From Schlesneria paludicola DSM 18645 (GTDB lineage: Bacteria > Planctomycetota > Planctomycetia > Planctomycetales > Planctomycetaceae): DNA of 33,724 nucleotides. Within the stretch, counting starts at the first letter, position 1. Each line of letters opens with the position of its first letter. The notes below the pieces were generated by a model. That model was not told the origin of the DNA. It saw only the letters and a list, made by a program, of their open reading frames with translations, and did not search any database. The stretch lies in assembly GCA_945862235.1 (NCBI GenBank), contig CAMAYU010000047.1, positions 1-33,724 on the forward strand. The letters are read 5' to 3'. The translations under genes were made by a program, and so were the position numbers. Shown piece by piece: positions 25,317 through 32,585 of this stretch.

Positions 25317-26618
25317 ATGTCCAACACATCCGCTTCGACCATCTCGCGACGCACGCTGCTACGCGGGATCGGTGTCTCTATGGGTCTGCCGTGGCTCGAA
25401 TCACTCTCGTTCGCAGCGGGCGAAAAAACCAACGCCGCCACTCAGCCGCCCATTCGCACGCTGGTCACATTCACGGGCATGGGCTTTCACTCGCAGCACT
25501 GGTGGGCCAAGGGCGAGGGAACAGGCATGGAACTCGGGCCGTGCCTGAAACCGCTCGAGCCGTGGAAGGAGCGGCTGGTTTTCCTTCGCGGCCTGTGGAA
25601 TGAGCAGGCCAACAAGGGCGCCATCCACTGTATGCAGACAGGGAACATGCTCAGCGGCGCGCCGTTGTCGGGGGCCGAAGTCCGCACGGGCGTCAGTTTT
25701 GATCAAGTGATGGCTCAGCGGATTGGCGACCGCACGCGAATCCCTTCGCTGGTGCTAGGCTGTGAAGGACCGATCCCTGGACTCCAGGACGGGCTTCCCT
25801 TGCTCTACAGCTCGCACATTTCCTGGAGCACGGCGGTGTCGCCGACCTGGACCGAGACGCGTCCGGCGCTCGCCTTCGACCAACTCTTCCGCACCGACCG
25901 CAATCGTGGCGACCGCCGCGTCGTCGATGCCGTGCTCGAAGACGCGAAGTCGCTGCGTCTGCGGCTCTCCCTCTCGGACCGTCAGCGGTTTGAGGAGTAC
26001 CTAGGCAGCGTTCACGAGATCGAAGGTCGCATCAAACGAGCCGACAAGCAGCGCGACGCCAACGGCTGGAAGCCAACCTTGGCCGCCCCCGATCGCCCGC
26101 GACCAGCCGACGGGATTCCCGCCGACATTCCGGAGTATTGGAAGCTGATGAACGACATCGTGCTGCTGGCCTTCCGCACCGACACTACCCGGATCGCAAC
26201 CCTCAAGTATTGCAACGACGGCTCCGCCGAAACCCACACTCACTGCGGCGCTAAAGATCAGCATCACCAGATGGCCCACACCCAGCCGCCGGAACTTATC
26301 CCACTCAACCAGTTCTTCATGGCCCAGCTCGCTTACCTCTGCGAGCGAATGTCAGAGGTCAAGGAAGGGGATCGCTCGTTGCTCGACAACACCTCGATCA
26401 TGCACTGTTCGAGCATGTTGCACGGCAGTCACGACGCGAAGCAGTTGCCAATCATCCTGCTCGGAGGCCCAGGGGGCAAACTCCGAGGCGGCCGCGTGCT
26501 CGATTACCTGAATTCGCCGAACCGCCGCATGTGCAGCCTGTTCCTCAGCCTGATGGACTGGGGCGGCCTAGAACTCGACCACTTCGGCGATTCGACAGAG
26601 CGGTTGACGGGCATTTGA
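25317..26618 (+). CDS. DUF1552 family protein with twin-arginine signal
   Basis: 433 residues. The N-terminus has the Tat pattern SRRTLLRGIG (Arg11-Arg12) followed by a short hydrophobic stretch, so it is exported folded. The rest is the DUF1552 domain, with conserved segments FTGMGFHSQHWW, LVFLRGLWNEQAN, HCMQTGNMLSGAP, MHCSSMLHGSHDAKQLPIIL and LGGPGGKLRGGRVLDY. It resembles the sulfatase/DUF1501-like proteins that pair with planctomycete cytochromes, but its reaction is unknown. ATG at 25317 is preceded by AAAGGA at 25303-25308. A longer in-frame opening from 24549 only overlaps the cytochrome gene in another frame. Adjacent DUF1592 and DUF1552 genes are the normal arrangement in this phylum. 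Confidence 0.93.
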   Translation: MSNTSASTISRRTLLRGIGVSMGLPWLESLSFAAGEKTNAATQPPIRTLVTFTGMGFHSQHWWAKGEGTGMELGPCLKPLEPWKERLVFLRGLWNEQANKGAIHCMQTGNMLSGAPLSGAEVRTGVSFDQVMAQRIGDRTRIPSLVLGCEGPIPGLQDGLPLLYSSHISWSTAVSPTWTETRPALAFDQLFRTDRNRGDRRVVDAVLEDAKSLRLRLSLSDRQRFEEYLGSVHEIEGRIKRADKQRDANGWKPTLAAPDRPRPADGIPADIPEYWKLMNDIVLLAFRTDTTRIATLKYCNDGSAETHTHCGAKDQHHQMAHTQPPELIPLNQFFMAQLAYLCERMSEVKEGDRSLLDNTSIMHCSSMLHGSHDAKQLPIILLGGPGGKLRGGRVLDYLNSPNRRMCSLFLSLMDWGGLELDHFGDSTERLTGI

Positions 26619-26748
26619 TCGGGCGGGGAGAACCTATGAAGAACGGAGGTCGGGGCGATTGGTCGTGACTTCGGTTTGGTGGTCAAGTCATGCTGGATGC
26701 TGTTAGTCATGCGTTCCGTTACGGACTTGCCACAGAAGGAGCACTCCC

Positions 26749-27060
26749 CTGAGATTTGTCGGCGTCGACCTCCACAAGCAAACGGTCACACTCGTTGTGG
26801 TGGATGCAGCGCGAAAGTTATTGTTTCGGAAACGATTTTCGAACCTGATGTCAGAGCAGATCGTCATTTTTTTTGAAGACTCTCGGCTCACCGTCGAAGC
26901 GACGGCCAGTTACGAGTGGTTTGTGCAGTGGGTCGAGCCCTTGGCGATGCGGATCGTGCTGTCTCCGAACCAGCACCGTCGCTGCTCCGGTTTGATCGAC
27001 CGACGCGTGTTCCAGACAGGAATGGTCACGCGACGCGGTTATGCGACATCTGGCTTTTAG
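26749..27060 (+). pseudogene. Truncated IS110-family transposase remnant
   Basis: Reading from CTG at 26749 (AGAAGGAG 7 nt upstream), the translation RFVGVDLHKQTVTLVVVD ... VEATASYEWFVQWVEPL matches the N-terminal DEDD RuvC-like domain of IS110 transposases, including the first catalytic Asp in GVDLHK. Homology stops after about 82 codons (near LSPNQ) and the frame ends at 27060, whereas intact proteins have about 300-400 residues. The start appears to have mutated from ATG to CTG. The C-terminal Ser-containing domain is absent, so it cannot transpose. The remnant ends exactly where the truncated MFS gene ends on the other strand. Confidence 0.8.
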
Positions 27061-27614
27061 GGTGTCTCATTCGCCGGGTGTAATTCTCTCAGGGAACCCA
27101 GTGGCCGAATCTGCGGCCATTTTCCGGCGAGACTTGCGACAACCAGCAGGGTGCCCAAGCCACCCGCGACGACCGACAGCGCCGGCCCAAACAGTTTCGC
27201 CGTGACGCCCGATTCCATGTCGCCCAATTCGTTACTGGCGCCGATGAAGACCTGATTGACTGCGGAGACGCGACCTCGCATCGCGTCTGGCGTCAGCGAT
27301 TGGACCAACGCCTGGCGAATGATCACGCTGATGTTATGGCTGGCCCCGATCAGCACCAGCATCGCCAGGCTCAACCAGAAGTTCTGAGACAAACCGAACA
27401 CGACCGTCGCCACACCGACCGTCGCGACGGACAACAGCAGCGTGCGGCCGGCGCGAGTCATAGGCGACCGAGGGGCCTGAAAGACCGCCATCGCAAAGGC
27501 TCCCAACGCGGGTGCGGCCCGCATCCCCCCGTAGCCGATCGAACCGACACCCAGCCGTTCGGCGAAAACGGGCTGAGTGGCTGGGATTTCGCGAAACGCT
27601 CCAACCCCGGCCAA
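27057..27614 (-). pseudogene. MFS exporter, C-terminal half only (probable pseudogene)
   Basis: 185 residues corresponding to the last five or six helices of an MFS transporter of the EntS-like (MFS_3) type. Recognisable blocks: MRAAPALGAFAMAVFQA, RAGRTLLLSVATVGVATVVF, LVQSLTPDAMRGRVSAVNQV then FIGASNELGDMESG. This last block is strongly conserved at the start of the final helices. The first six helices are missing; upstream of about 27614 the frame no longer encodes membrane segments. The gene is therefore 5'-truncated. Its stop overlaps the end of the IS110 remnant by 4 bp in convergent orientation, so both probably decayed through the same insertion/deletion history. Confidence 0.75.
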
Positions 27615-28035
27615 CCCGACCGCAGGTCATCAATCGCGAAGCGATGCCAGCAAATAGCTGCGGGTGTCAACCCGAAGTGACAACCTCCCCCGACGACGAG
27701 CCGCGCAGCAGCGGCAGAGAATCTCGAACGGGGACGCGACCGCATTTGCCGTCGCTGCGCGACTCGGGATAGTTCTTGCCAACGCCGGACAACCATTTCC
27801 CATCCTGCCTCAGTTCGTCTGTCGTCGAGCGATCAGGGGGCAGGCACCGCAGCCGGGGTAATTGGCGGGAAACACCATGTCAGGTGAAAGACGATTGGAC
27901 GGCGGGCGATCTTCGACCTAGGTTCTCTTGTGAGTGACGCTGGCGTGTGTCGTCGGTTTTCCGCGCGGTGACTTCCGATCCGGGACCTCGCGCCGCCCTG
28001 AGGACGGCGCTCCATCACCTTCAGGATGAGCTTCG
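27615..28035. other. Decayed spacer upstream of the PilZ gene
   Basis: About 420 bp without a supported gene; the expected 5' half of the MFS gene is not recognisable in any frame. A compact palindrome GCGCCGCCCT-G-AGGACGGCGC (27990-28010, one mismatch) lies 25 bp before the PilZ start. Confidence 0.4.
27990..28010. repeat. Short GC-rich palindrome upstream of the PilZ gene
   Basis: 10-bp arms GCGCCGCCCT and AGGACGGCGC with one mismatch and a 1-nt centre. It resembles a REP-type palindrome and is located in the probable leader of the PilZ gene. Confidence 0.55.
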
Positions 28036-28392
28036 ATGCCAGAACGTCGCCAACCCGCCAATCGCCGCCGCTCGGATCGCCGACAGTCCACACGCGAGAC
28101 ACTATTTCGTGAGGTCCGGTTTCTGAGCGCCGCATCGCCGACAACCGTCTGGACCGGTCGTTTAGAAGATGTCTCAACAGCCGGCATGAAACTGATGTTG
28201 GAACAGCCCGTGTCGACCGGTGAAAAGCTGCTGATCGAAGTTCGCAACGCCGCCCGCACCGTGTGCAACGTGACTGTTCAAGTTGTCTGGACCGAAACCG
28301 ATGTCTCAGGCCAGCACAACATCGGCTGCGAATCGCTGACTGAGTTGTCATCCCGCCAGATGTTACAGCTCAAGGCGGCAGCAGGAATGTGA
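28036..28392 (+). CDS. PilZ domain protein (probable c-di-GMP receptor)
   Basis: 118 residues, a single PilZ domain. The N-terminal Arg-rich RRRSDRRQSTR includes an RxxxR motif, and DVSTAGMKLML supplies the [D/N]xSxxG motif. Together these are the two c-di-GMP-contacting elements, so ligand binding is likely. No output domain is fused; such proteins act by binding a partner, for example in motility, exopolysaccharide or cell-surface control. AGGATGAG about 8 nt upstream of the ATG supports the start. No diguanylate cyclase or other recognisable partner is adjacent. Confidence 0.85.
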   Translation: MPERRQPANRRRSDRRQSTRETLFREVRFLSAASPTTVWTGRLEDVSTAGMKLMLEQPVSTGEKLLIEVRNAARTVCNVTVQVVWTETDVSGQHNIGCESLTELSSRQMLQLKAAAGM

Positions 28393-28492
28393 TCGCCGGT
28401 TGTGATCTTGAACGAGATCAAGTCTGATGACGCGGTCGTTCAAATCACGGCGCTTCGGACTGGCGAATCGATTATTGTCGAAAGCCGTGGCA

Positions 28493-28555
28493 AGCCGGGT
28501 GCCGTAAGGCCCCGGACTTTTCGTCCAGGAATCCAGGGCCTTACGGCACCTGGCT
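28493..28555. repeat. Palindromic repeat, GGTGCCGTAAGGCCC type
   Basis: 20-bp arms at 28493-28512 and 28536-28555 beginning AGCCGGGTGCCGTAAGGCCC, with one mismatch (the inner 15 bp are perfect). It lies between the PilZ and ATP-grasp genes. A smaller GGAC/GTCC hairpin sits in the loop. Confidence 0.8.
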
Positions 28556-28640
28556 CACCAAATCCAAACCGAACATTCACGACAGTGATTGATGCACCGA
28601 GCCTTCGTGTGCGAGTCGCACTTCGCGATCTCATCTGTCA

Positions 28641-29843
28641 ATGGGTCACATGCGCGTCTTCGTTTCCGAATTCATTTGTGGCGGTGGTCTTTCCGGCGAA
28701 CCGTTGCCCGATTCACTTCAGCGCGAGGGCCGCGCGATGTTGTGGGCCGTCGTGGACGACTTGCTTCAAATCCCAGGCTGCCACGTCTCGACGACACTCG
28801 ACGCGAGGCTCGCTCATGATGTTCGATTGACCGAGTCGTCGCGCTGCCGGATCGAGATTGTCTCGAACGCTACGGCGGAACAGCGCCTGTTCCACGAGTT
28901 GGTTGCGGACAGCGACGCGGTTCTAGTGATCGCTCCGGAGACGGACGGCCAGCTCGCGGAGCGCGTTCGGCGCGTGCTGTCATCCGGCGCGAAGTCTTTG
29001 AACTGTTCGCCGGAAGCGATCGAATTGTGCGGCGACAAGCTGCGACTCGCTCGGCACTTTGAAGCTCACTCGCTGGCAACGCTATCGACGCGGGTCGTCG
29101 ATTGGAGTCTCTCGCGTCCTGTGGCTGAGGTCGGCGCATCGCCGCCCCCGGAGGGGAACGTCTTCCAGTTTTCTGGGGGCGGCGATGCGCCGACCCCAGC
29201 CACACATTTTGAGGTTCGGGAAGGTGGATTCAATCCGAGTCCTGCGTGGGTCATCAAGCCGCGTGACGGAGCCGGTTCGTGGCTGACGCTTCGTGTGCGA
29301 ACCGATTCGCCGGAAGAGTGGCAACGCGCGGCAGCGGCCTATGCCGCAGCGGGCGTGGCCCACAAGGCCCTCATTCAGCCGTTCGTGGCGGGACGGCCGT
29401 TGTCGGTCGGATGTCACTGCCCAACGAATGGCGAGATCGAGATTTTCCCTATTGGCCAACAGCGACTCTCGCGCGACTTCCAGTACTTGGGCGGATCGAT
29501 CCCCGCCTCACTCCCTACTAGGACCGAAGTCGCCGTTCACGATTTGGTCCGACGCGCGTGCGCGACGATTCCCGGACTGAAGGGCCACCTCGGCTTCGAC
29601 CTGTTGCTCCCCGATGCCGATCCCACGCGACCACTCATCGTCGAGATCAACCCGCGCCTGACAACCTCCTACGTCGGCTATCGAAGGCTCAGCGCGAGTA
29701 ATCTCGCCGCACGCTGGATTCACAACGCGAACCCGTTGAATGACGCGAACATCTCGCCACGAAGTCTCACGCCGCTGGAGTGGTCGCCGCGCCGCATCGA
29801 GTTCGACGCCAGCGGCAACACGCGGTTCGACGATGCCCCGTAG
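28641..29843 (+). CDS. ATP-grasp ligase, resembling tyramine--L-glutamate ligase (MfnD-like)
   Basis: 400 residues. ATP-grasp enzymes join a carboxylate to an amine using ATP. The N-terminal VFVSEFICGGG resembles the MfnD-like/DUF201 group. The nucleotide-binding region begins AWVIKPRDGAGS (Lys and Gly-rich loop). HLGFDLLLPD and IVEINPRLTTSYVG carry the metal-binding Asp/Glu/Asn residues. MfnD makes gamma-glutamyltyramine in methanofuran synthesis; planctomycetes can carry tetrahydromethanopterin-type C1 genes, so a related role is possible but unproven here. Residues about 160-188 are encoded by an 85-bp palindrome inserted in frame, just before the ATP-binding core. The stop codon TAG lies inside another palindromic repeat. 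ATG at 28650 is an alternative start. Confidence 0.82.
   Translation: MGHMRVFVSEFICGGGLSGEPLPDSLQREGRAMLWAVVDDLLQIPGCHVSTTLDARLAHDVRLTESSRCRIEIVSNATAEQRLFHELVADSDAVLVIAPETDGQLAERVRRVLSSGAKSLNCSPEAIELCGDKLRLARHFEAHSLATLSTRVVDWSLSRPVAEVGASPPPEGNVFQFSGGGDAPTPATHFEVREGGFNPSPAWVIKPRDGAGSWLTLRVRTDSPEEWQRAAAAYAAAGVAHKALIQPFVAGRPLSVGCHCPTNGEIEIFPIGQQRLSRDFQYLGGSIPASLPTRTEVAVHDLVRRACATIPGLKGHLGFDLLLPDADPTRPLIVEINPRLTTSYVGYRRLSASNLAARWIHNANPLNDANISPRSLTPLEWSPRRIEFDASGNTRFDDAP
29120..29204. repeat. 85-bp palindromic element inserted in frame in the ATP-grasp gene
   Basis: 30-bp arms at 29120-29149 and 29175-29204 with a single mismatch, beginning TGTGGCTGAGGTCGGCGCAT, around a 25-nt loop. Translated in the gene's frame it gives a Gly/Ala/Pro-rich peptide (VGASPPP ... 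SGGGDAPTP) with no stop codon. The surrounding ATP-grasp motifs remain in one frame. Confidence 0.9.
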
Positions 29844-29908
29844 GATGGGCACTCCTGCCCGTCCTCTCTTCCATCACAAAGCCGGACGGGCAAGCGTGCC
29901 CTTCCTAC
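29840..29908. repeat. Palindromic repeat, GTAGGAYGGGCA family, overlapping a stop codon
   Basis: 25-bp arms at 29840-29864 and 29884-29908 beginning GTAGGATGGGCACTCCTGCC, with three mismatches. The first arm's TAG (29841-29843) is the stop codon of the ATP-grasp gene. The same family forms the terminator stem at 5011-5036. It lies between convergent genes and may terminate both. Confidence 0.8.
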
Positions 29909-29915
29909 AAGTTCG

Positions 29916-31229
29916 TCACGGCGAAACTTTCACGGCATCCGGCTTGCGCGGTGCGACGAGGAGCTCAAACGTCCGGCCCCGATTCACAATGACTTCCAGT
30001 TGGACTTCGGTTGTCTCGGGCGTCGGCTGAAATTGGATGCGACGTGACGAGATGCCGCCCGTGTGGTGGGTCGTGCTGCCGCTTCTGTCATTTGTCAGTT
30101 TCCTGCCGTCTTGATCTTTGACGACGATGATCAACTCGGTCTCCTCATCGAGCGTCGAGTGACTAAGTTGGAAGAACGGCAACAGTGAATCCACGGTCGT
30201 GTACGGCTTTCCGTTTCTGGTCTCGTTACTGCTGCTGTTTCCTCCGGACCCCGGCGTGACGGTCAAATCCGTTCCGTCATCGTGAACCTCACCGGCGGAT
30301 GTCACATAGTTAGTCGAGAGCTCCACGCCCCCCGCCACTCCACCCAACTTCAGTCGCTCGGCGGTCAAAGCGGCGGGCAGTTTGATCAGTTTCGTTCGCC
30401 AGACTTCGTCCGGACTGAACTCGGCCGATTCGTTGCGCCAGAAGCGAAGGTGGAGTTTCCAAGCCGGTTCAAACGGCGACAGTCCCGAGAGCCTGTACGC
30501 CTTCCCTCCGGTCGCATCTGTGACCCAGAAATTCCGCTTGGGCGGAGTGTTCGTCCAGCGCGGATCGGTCGAGGTGATCTCAACGTCCTCATCGCGCACG
30601 TATTCCAGCGGGATGTTTGCCGGTCCGTTCTTCAGCGTGACCGTGAGCGGTTCCACAGTCTGCGTGGCCGGAACGGGTTCCGGCGCCCATTCGTCAAACT
30701 TCGGCTTGTAACCGGGATTCGGCACGTGGAGATCGAACAGCAGGCGATCGGTCTCCTTCTCATAGAGTCGCATGTGCAACATCGGATCGCGCCGCGGGAA
30801 CGGCCCCTCGTTGATGAGCATGACGCTGCCGGATGAGCTGGAACCAGAAACCCCGACCTTGAATACGAAGCCTGTCGATTCGACGAACTCGATGCGCGAG
30901 AGGAATTGCGTGACATCGCGCTTCGGCTGGTCTGCTGGTGTTCTGAACAAGAACAACAGGCCAAGCTCGTCAGACAGGGTGTTGAATGTGAACCTGGTTC
31001 GCTCACCCAACCGGGACTGAAACCGATTCGGCACATAACCCGCCAATGCCGCCTTCAGCGGTGGGTACGAGTCATACGACATCGCACCCACTCCCACCTT
31101 TGCCAGCCGAACGATGGTGCCGTCGCTCAGAGTGGCCGCATAAGACGGCGGCTCTTTCAACTGTGACAGGACCGCGAAGATCAAGCCGACCATCACCATC
31201 ACCGCCACCACCAGCCAACGCTTCTTCAT
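29916..31229 (-). CDS. Membrane-anchored extracytoplasmic protein of unknown function
   Basis: 437 residues, no family I recognise. Residues about 5-23 form a hydrophobic helix after a MKKRW start, giving a signal anchor or uncleaved signal peptide; the rest is hydrophilic and probably periplasmic. The body looks beta-rich, with alternating hydrophobic residues (DGTIVRLAKVGVGAMSY, ELIIVVKDQDGR) and two Ser/Gly-rich linkers (GSSSSGS near residue 130 and PGSGGNSSSNE near 330). Such linkers suggest three globular parts. The ATG at 31227-31229 is the only reasonable start. It is convergent with the ATP-grasp gene and shares the palindrome between them. Base composition is like its neighbours, so there is no sign of recent transfer. 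Confidence 0.8.
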   Translation of the reverse strand: MKKRWLVVAVMVMVGLIFAVLSQLKEPPSYAATLSDGTIVRLAKVGVGAMSYDSYPPLKAALAGYVPNRFQSRLGERTRFTFNTLSDELGLLFLFRTPADQPKRDVTQFLSRIEFVESTGFVFKVGVSGSSSSGSVMLINEGPFPRRDPMLHMRLYEKETDRLLFDLHVPNPGYKPKFDEWAPEPVPATQTVEPLTVTLKNGPANIPLEYVRDEDVEITSTDPRWTNTPPKRNFWVTDATGGKAYRLSGLSPFEPAWKLHLRFWRNESAEFSPDEVWRTKLIKLPAALTAERLKLGGVAGGVELSTNYVTSAGEVHDDGTDLTVTPGSGGNSSSNETRNGKPYTTVDSLLPFFQLSHSTLDEETELIIVVKDQDGRKLTNDRSGSTTHHTGGISSRRIQFQPTPETTEVQLEVIVNRGRTFELLVAPRKPDAVKVSP

Positions 31230-31386
31230 CGTTGAGTTTTCTCTCGCGTCAGAGCCCGACCGAACGGAATCGCAGGCGTCGCGGAACGATTGACTGAGTC
31301 AAAAGATCAAAAGGACCTCGCCCGCCCCCCTCTGTACGATGCCTGCTCCCATCCCAATTGGCTATCGATGTCGCGCATTGCCCACT

Positions 31387-32242
31387 CTACGTCTGATTAA
31401 CGCCGTCGGAAAGTTTTTGGAGCGGGTCTGACTTTGGCCAGACGGTGTGAATGAGTTTCATGACCGCGTCGTCCTCGCGCAGGATTTCCGTCGCCAGTTT
31501 TTTGAGAGCCTTCTCAGCGTCCGATCCTTCGACGTAATCGCGGCCCCATAGATTCTGAAGCTGCTGGATGTGGATTTCGCGGCGGGAGACCAAGTCGCGG
31601 ACCAGTGCCGCTTCCTTGCGAGCTTTCACTTCAGCGGCTTGAAGAACTTCAAAGACGATCTGGTTGTCCTCGTTCGGACCTTCAGCCTCGCCCGTCACCA
31701 GCCCCCGGAACTTGCCGACCGTCGGAAGTTCGGGAGCTTTCTGTGGCAGCTTGAACGCCAGCAATTCAAATTACCCCCTTCAAATACCAACGAGTCGCCT
31801 CGTCCTTGCTCTTCCAATCCAAACCCGCGGCATCACCGAGGTACATGTAGAGCCAGCCCCGCTGCACCGGATCGCGTTCGTACTTGAGAGCCTCCTTCGC
31901 ATGTCGAATCACGTCCGCCCCGTGCCCGCGAATGTCACTCTGCCCGTAGACATGGGCCGCCTGCCAATGAATACGGCCTTTGTCAGCGGGAGCTGTGAAT
32001 TTCGCCAACAACTCGTTCGCCCGCTTCTCGACCTCATCCCACGGCGTCATATCGGCGGCTCGCAGCTTGTCGAGAGCGAAAGTGGTTCCTGTGAAAATAT
32101 TTGGTGATCCCTCGATGGGAAACAAGTCTGACTCACGGCCCGGTTTTCCCTCACGCCAGGCCGGTATTGGCTCACGCCAGAATCGCTTCAGGCCTGACGG
32201 CAGTTCGGGGGCTTCGCCGTGATCGAGCGTCACCCAGTGCAT
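31387..32242 (-). pseudogene. Conserved hypothetical gene broken by a 1-bp frameshift
   Basis: Two consecutive frames form one protein. The first (32242 to 31766) encodes FTGTTFALDKLRAADMTPWD, HWQAAHVYGQSDIRGHGADV and ERDPVQRGWLYMYLGDAA and stops right after WYLKGVI. The second (31764 to 31387) resumes with LLAFKLPQKAPELPTVGKF. Removing one T from the TTT at 31768-31770 gives the continuous join YLKGVIELLAFKLP and a product of about 285 residues, ending in a charged helical region. I associate this pattern with a planctomycete protein of unknown function. It could be a recent pseudogene, a sequencing error or, less likely, programmed frameshifting. The start at 32242 has no clear ribosome binding site, and a related frame continues upstream beyond a TGA at 32297-32299. 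Confidence 0.7.
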
Positions 32243-32296
32243 GATTTGTGGCCCCGGAATGGCTGCTGGATGCGCTGCCGTTTCGTTCTTGAGCGT

Positions 32297-32431
32297 TCAC
32301 GTCAACCACTTGCCTCGTCGGCCGATAGAAATTTGAAGCGGGAGTTTTGAGCGGCTCCAGCCGAGAAGCTGTTGGTAGCGCAGGTTGCTGGTGGCGATGG
32401 AGCCTCCCATTCCTGCGGGCATTCCCGACAT
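32297..32431 (-). pseudogene. Possible 5' fragment of the frameshifted gene, ended by an in-frame TGA
   Basis: From ATG at 32429-32431 the same frame as the gene at 31766-32242 reads MSGMPAGMGGSIATSNLRYQ then QLLGWSRSKLPLQ and reaches TGA at 32297-32299. After the stop it continues open (TLKNETAAHPAAIPGPQ) into the annotated start at 32242. The composition looks protein-like, so this may be the true N-terminal region of a gene with both a nonsense and a frameshift mutation. Evidence is weak. Confidence 0.3.
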
Positions 32432-32585
32432 TGAGCTGCCGCCGCCCGTGCTACGGACAAGAGAAGTTTCTTCCCGAGAACGTTACGCGAAAAACTGGAG
32501 CGGCGGCTAAGATTGCCGCCGCGACTGAAAGCGAACCAAAGACTTCCTGCCCCGCCCGTCCGCCACTGTCCCGCGAGACTGCATC
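32432..32585. other. Spacer upstream of the DUF4058 gene
   Basis: Contains a GCGGCGGC (32500-32507) / GCCGCCGC (32515-32522) inverted repeat with a 7-nt loop. It is about 60 bp before the DUF4058 start codon. No gene or convincing promoter is visible. Confidence 0.4.

Noticed and set aside
27833..28351. 172-residue ORF antisense to the PilZ gene
   Set aside because: PilZ motifs are clear on the plus strand; this frame is Arg/Ser-rich shadow sequence.
28402..28830. 142-residue ORF between the PilZ and ATP-grasp genes
   Set aside because: It reads through the palindrome at 28493-28555 and overlaps the ATP-grasp gene; no motif.
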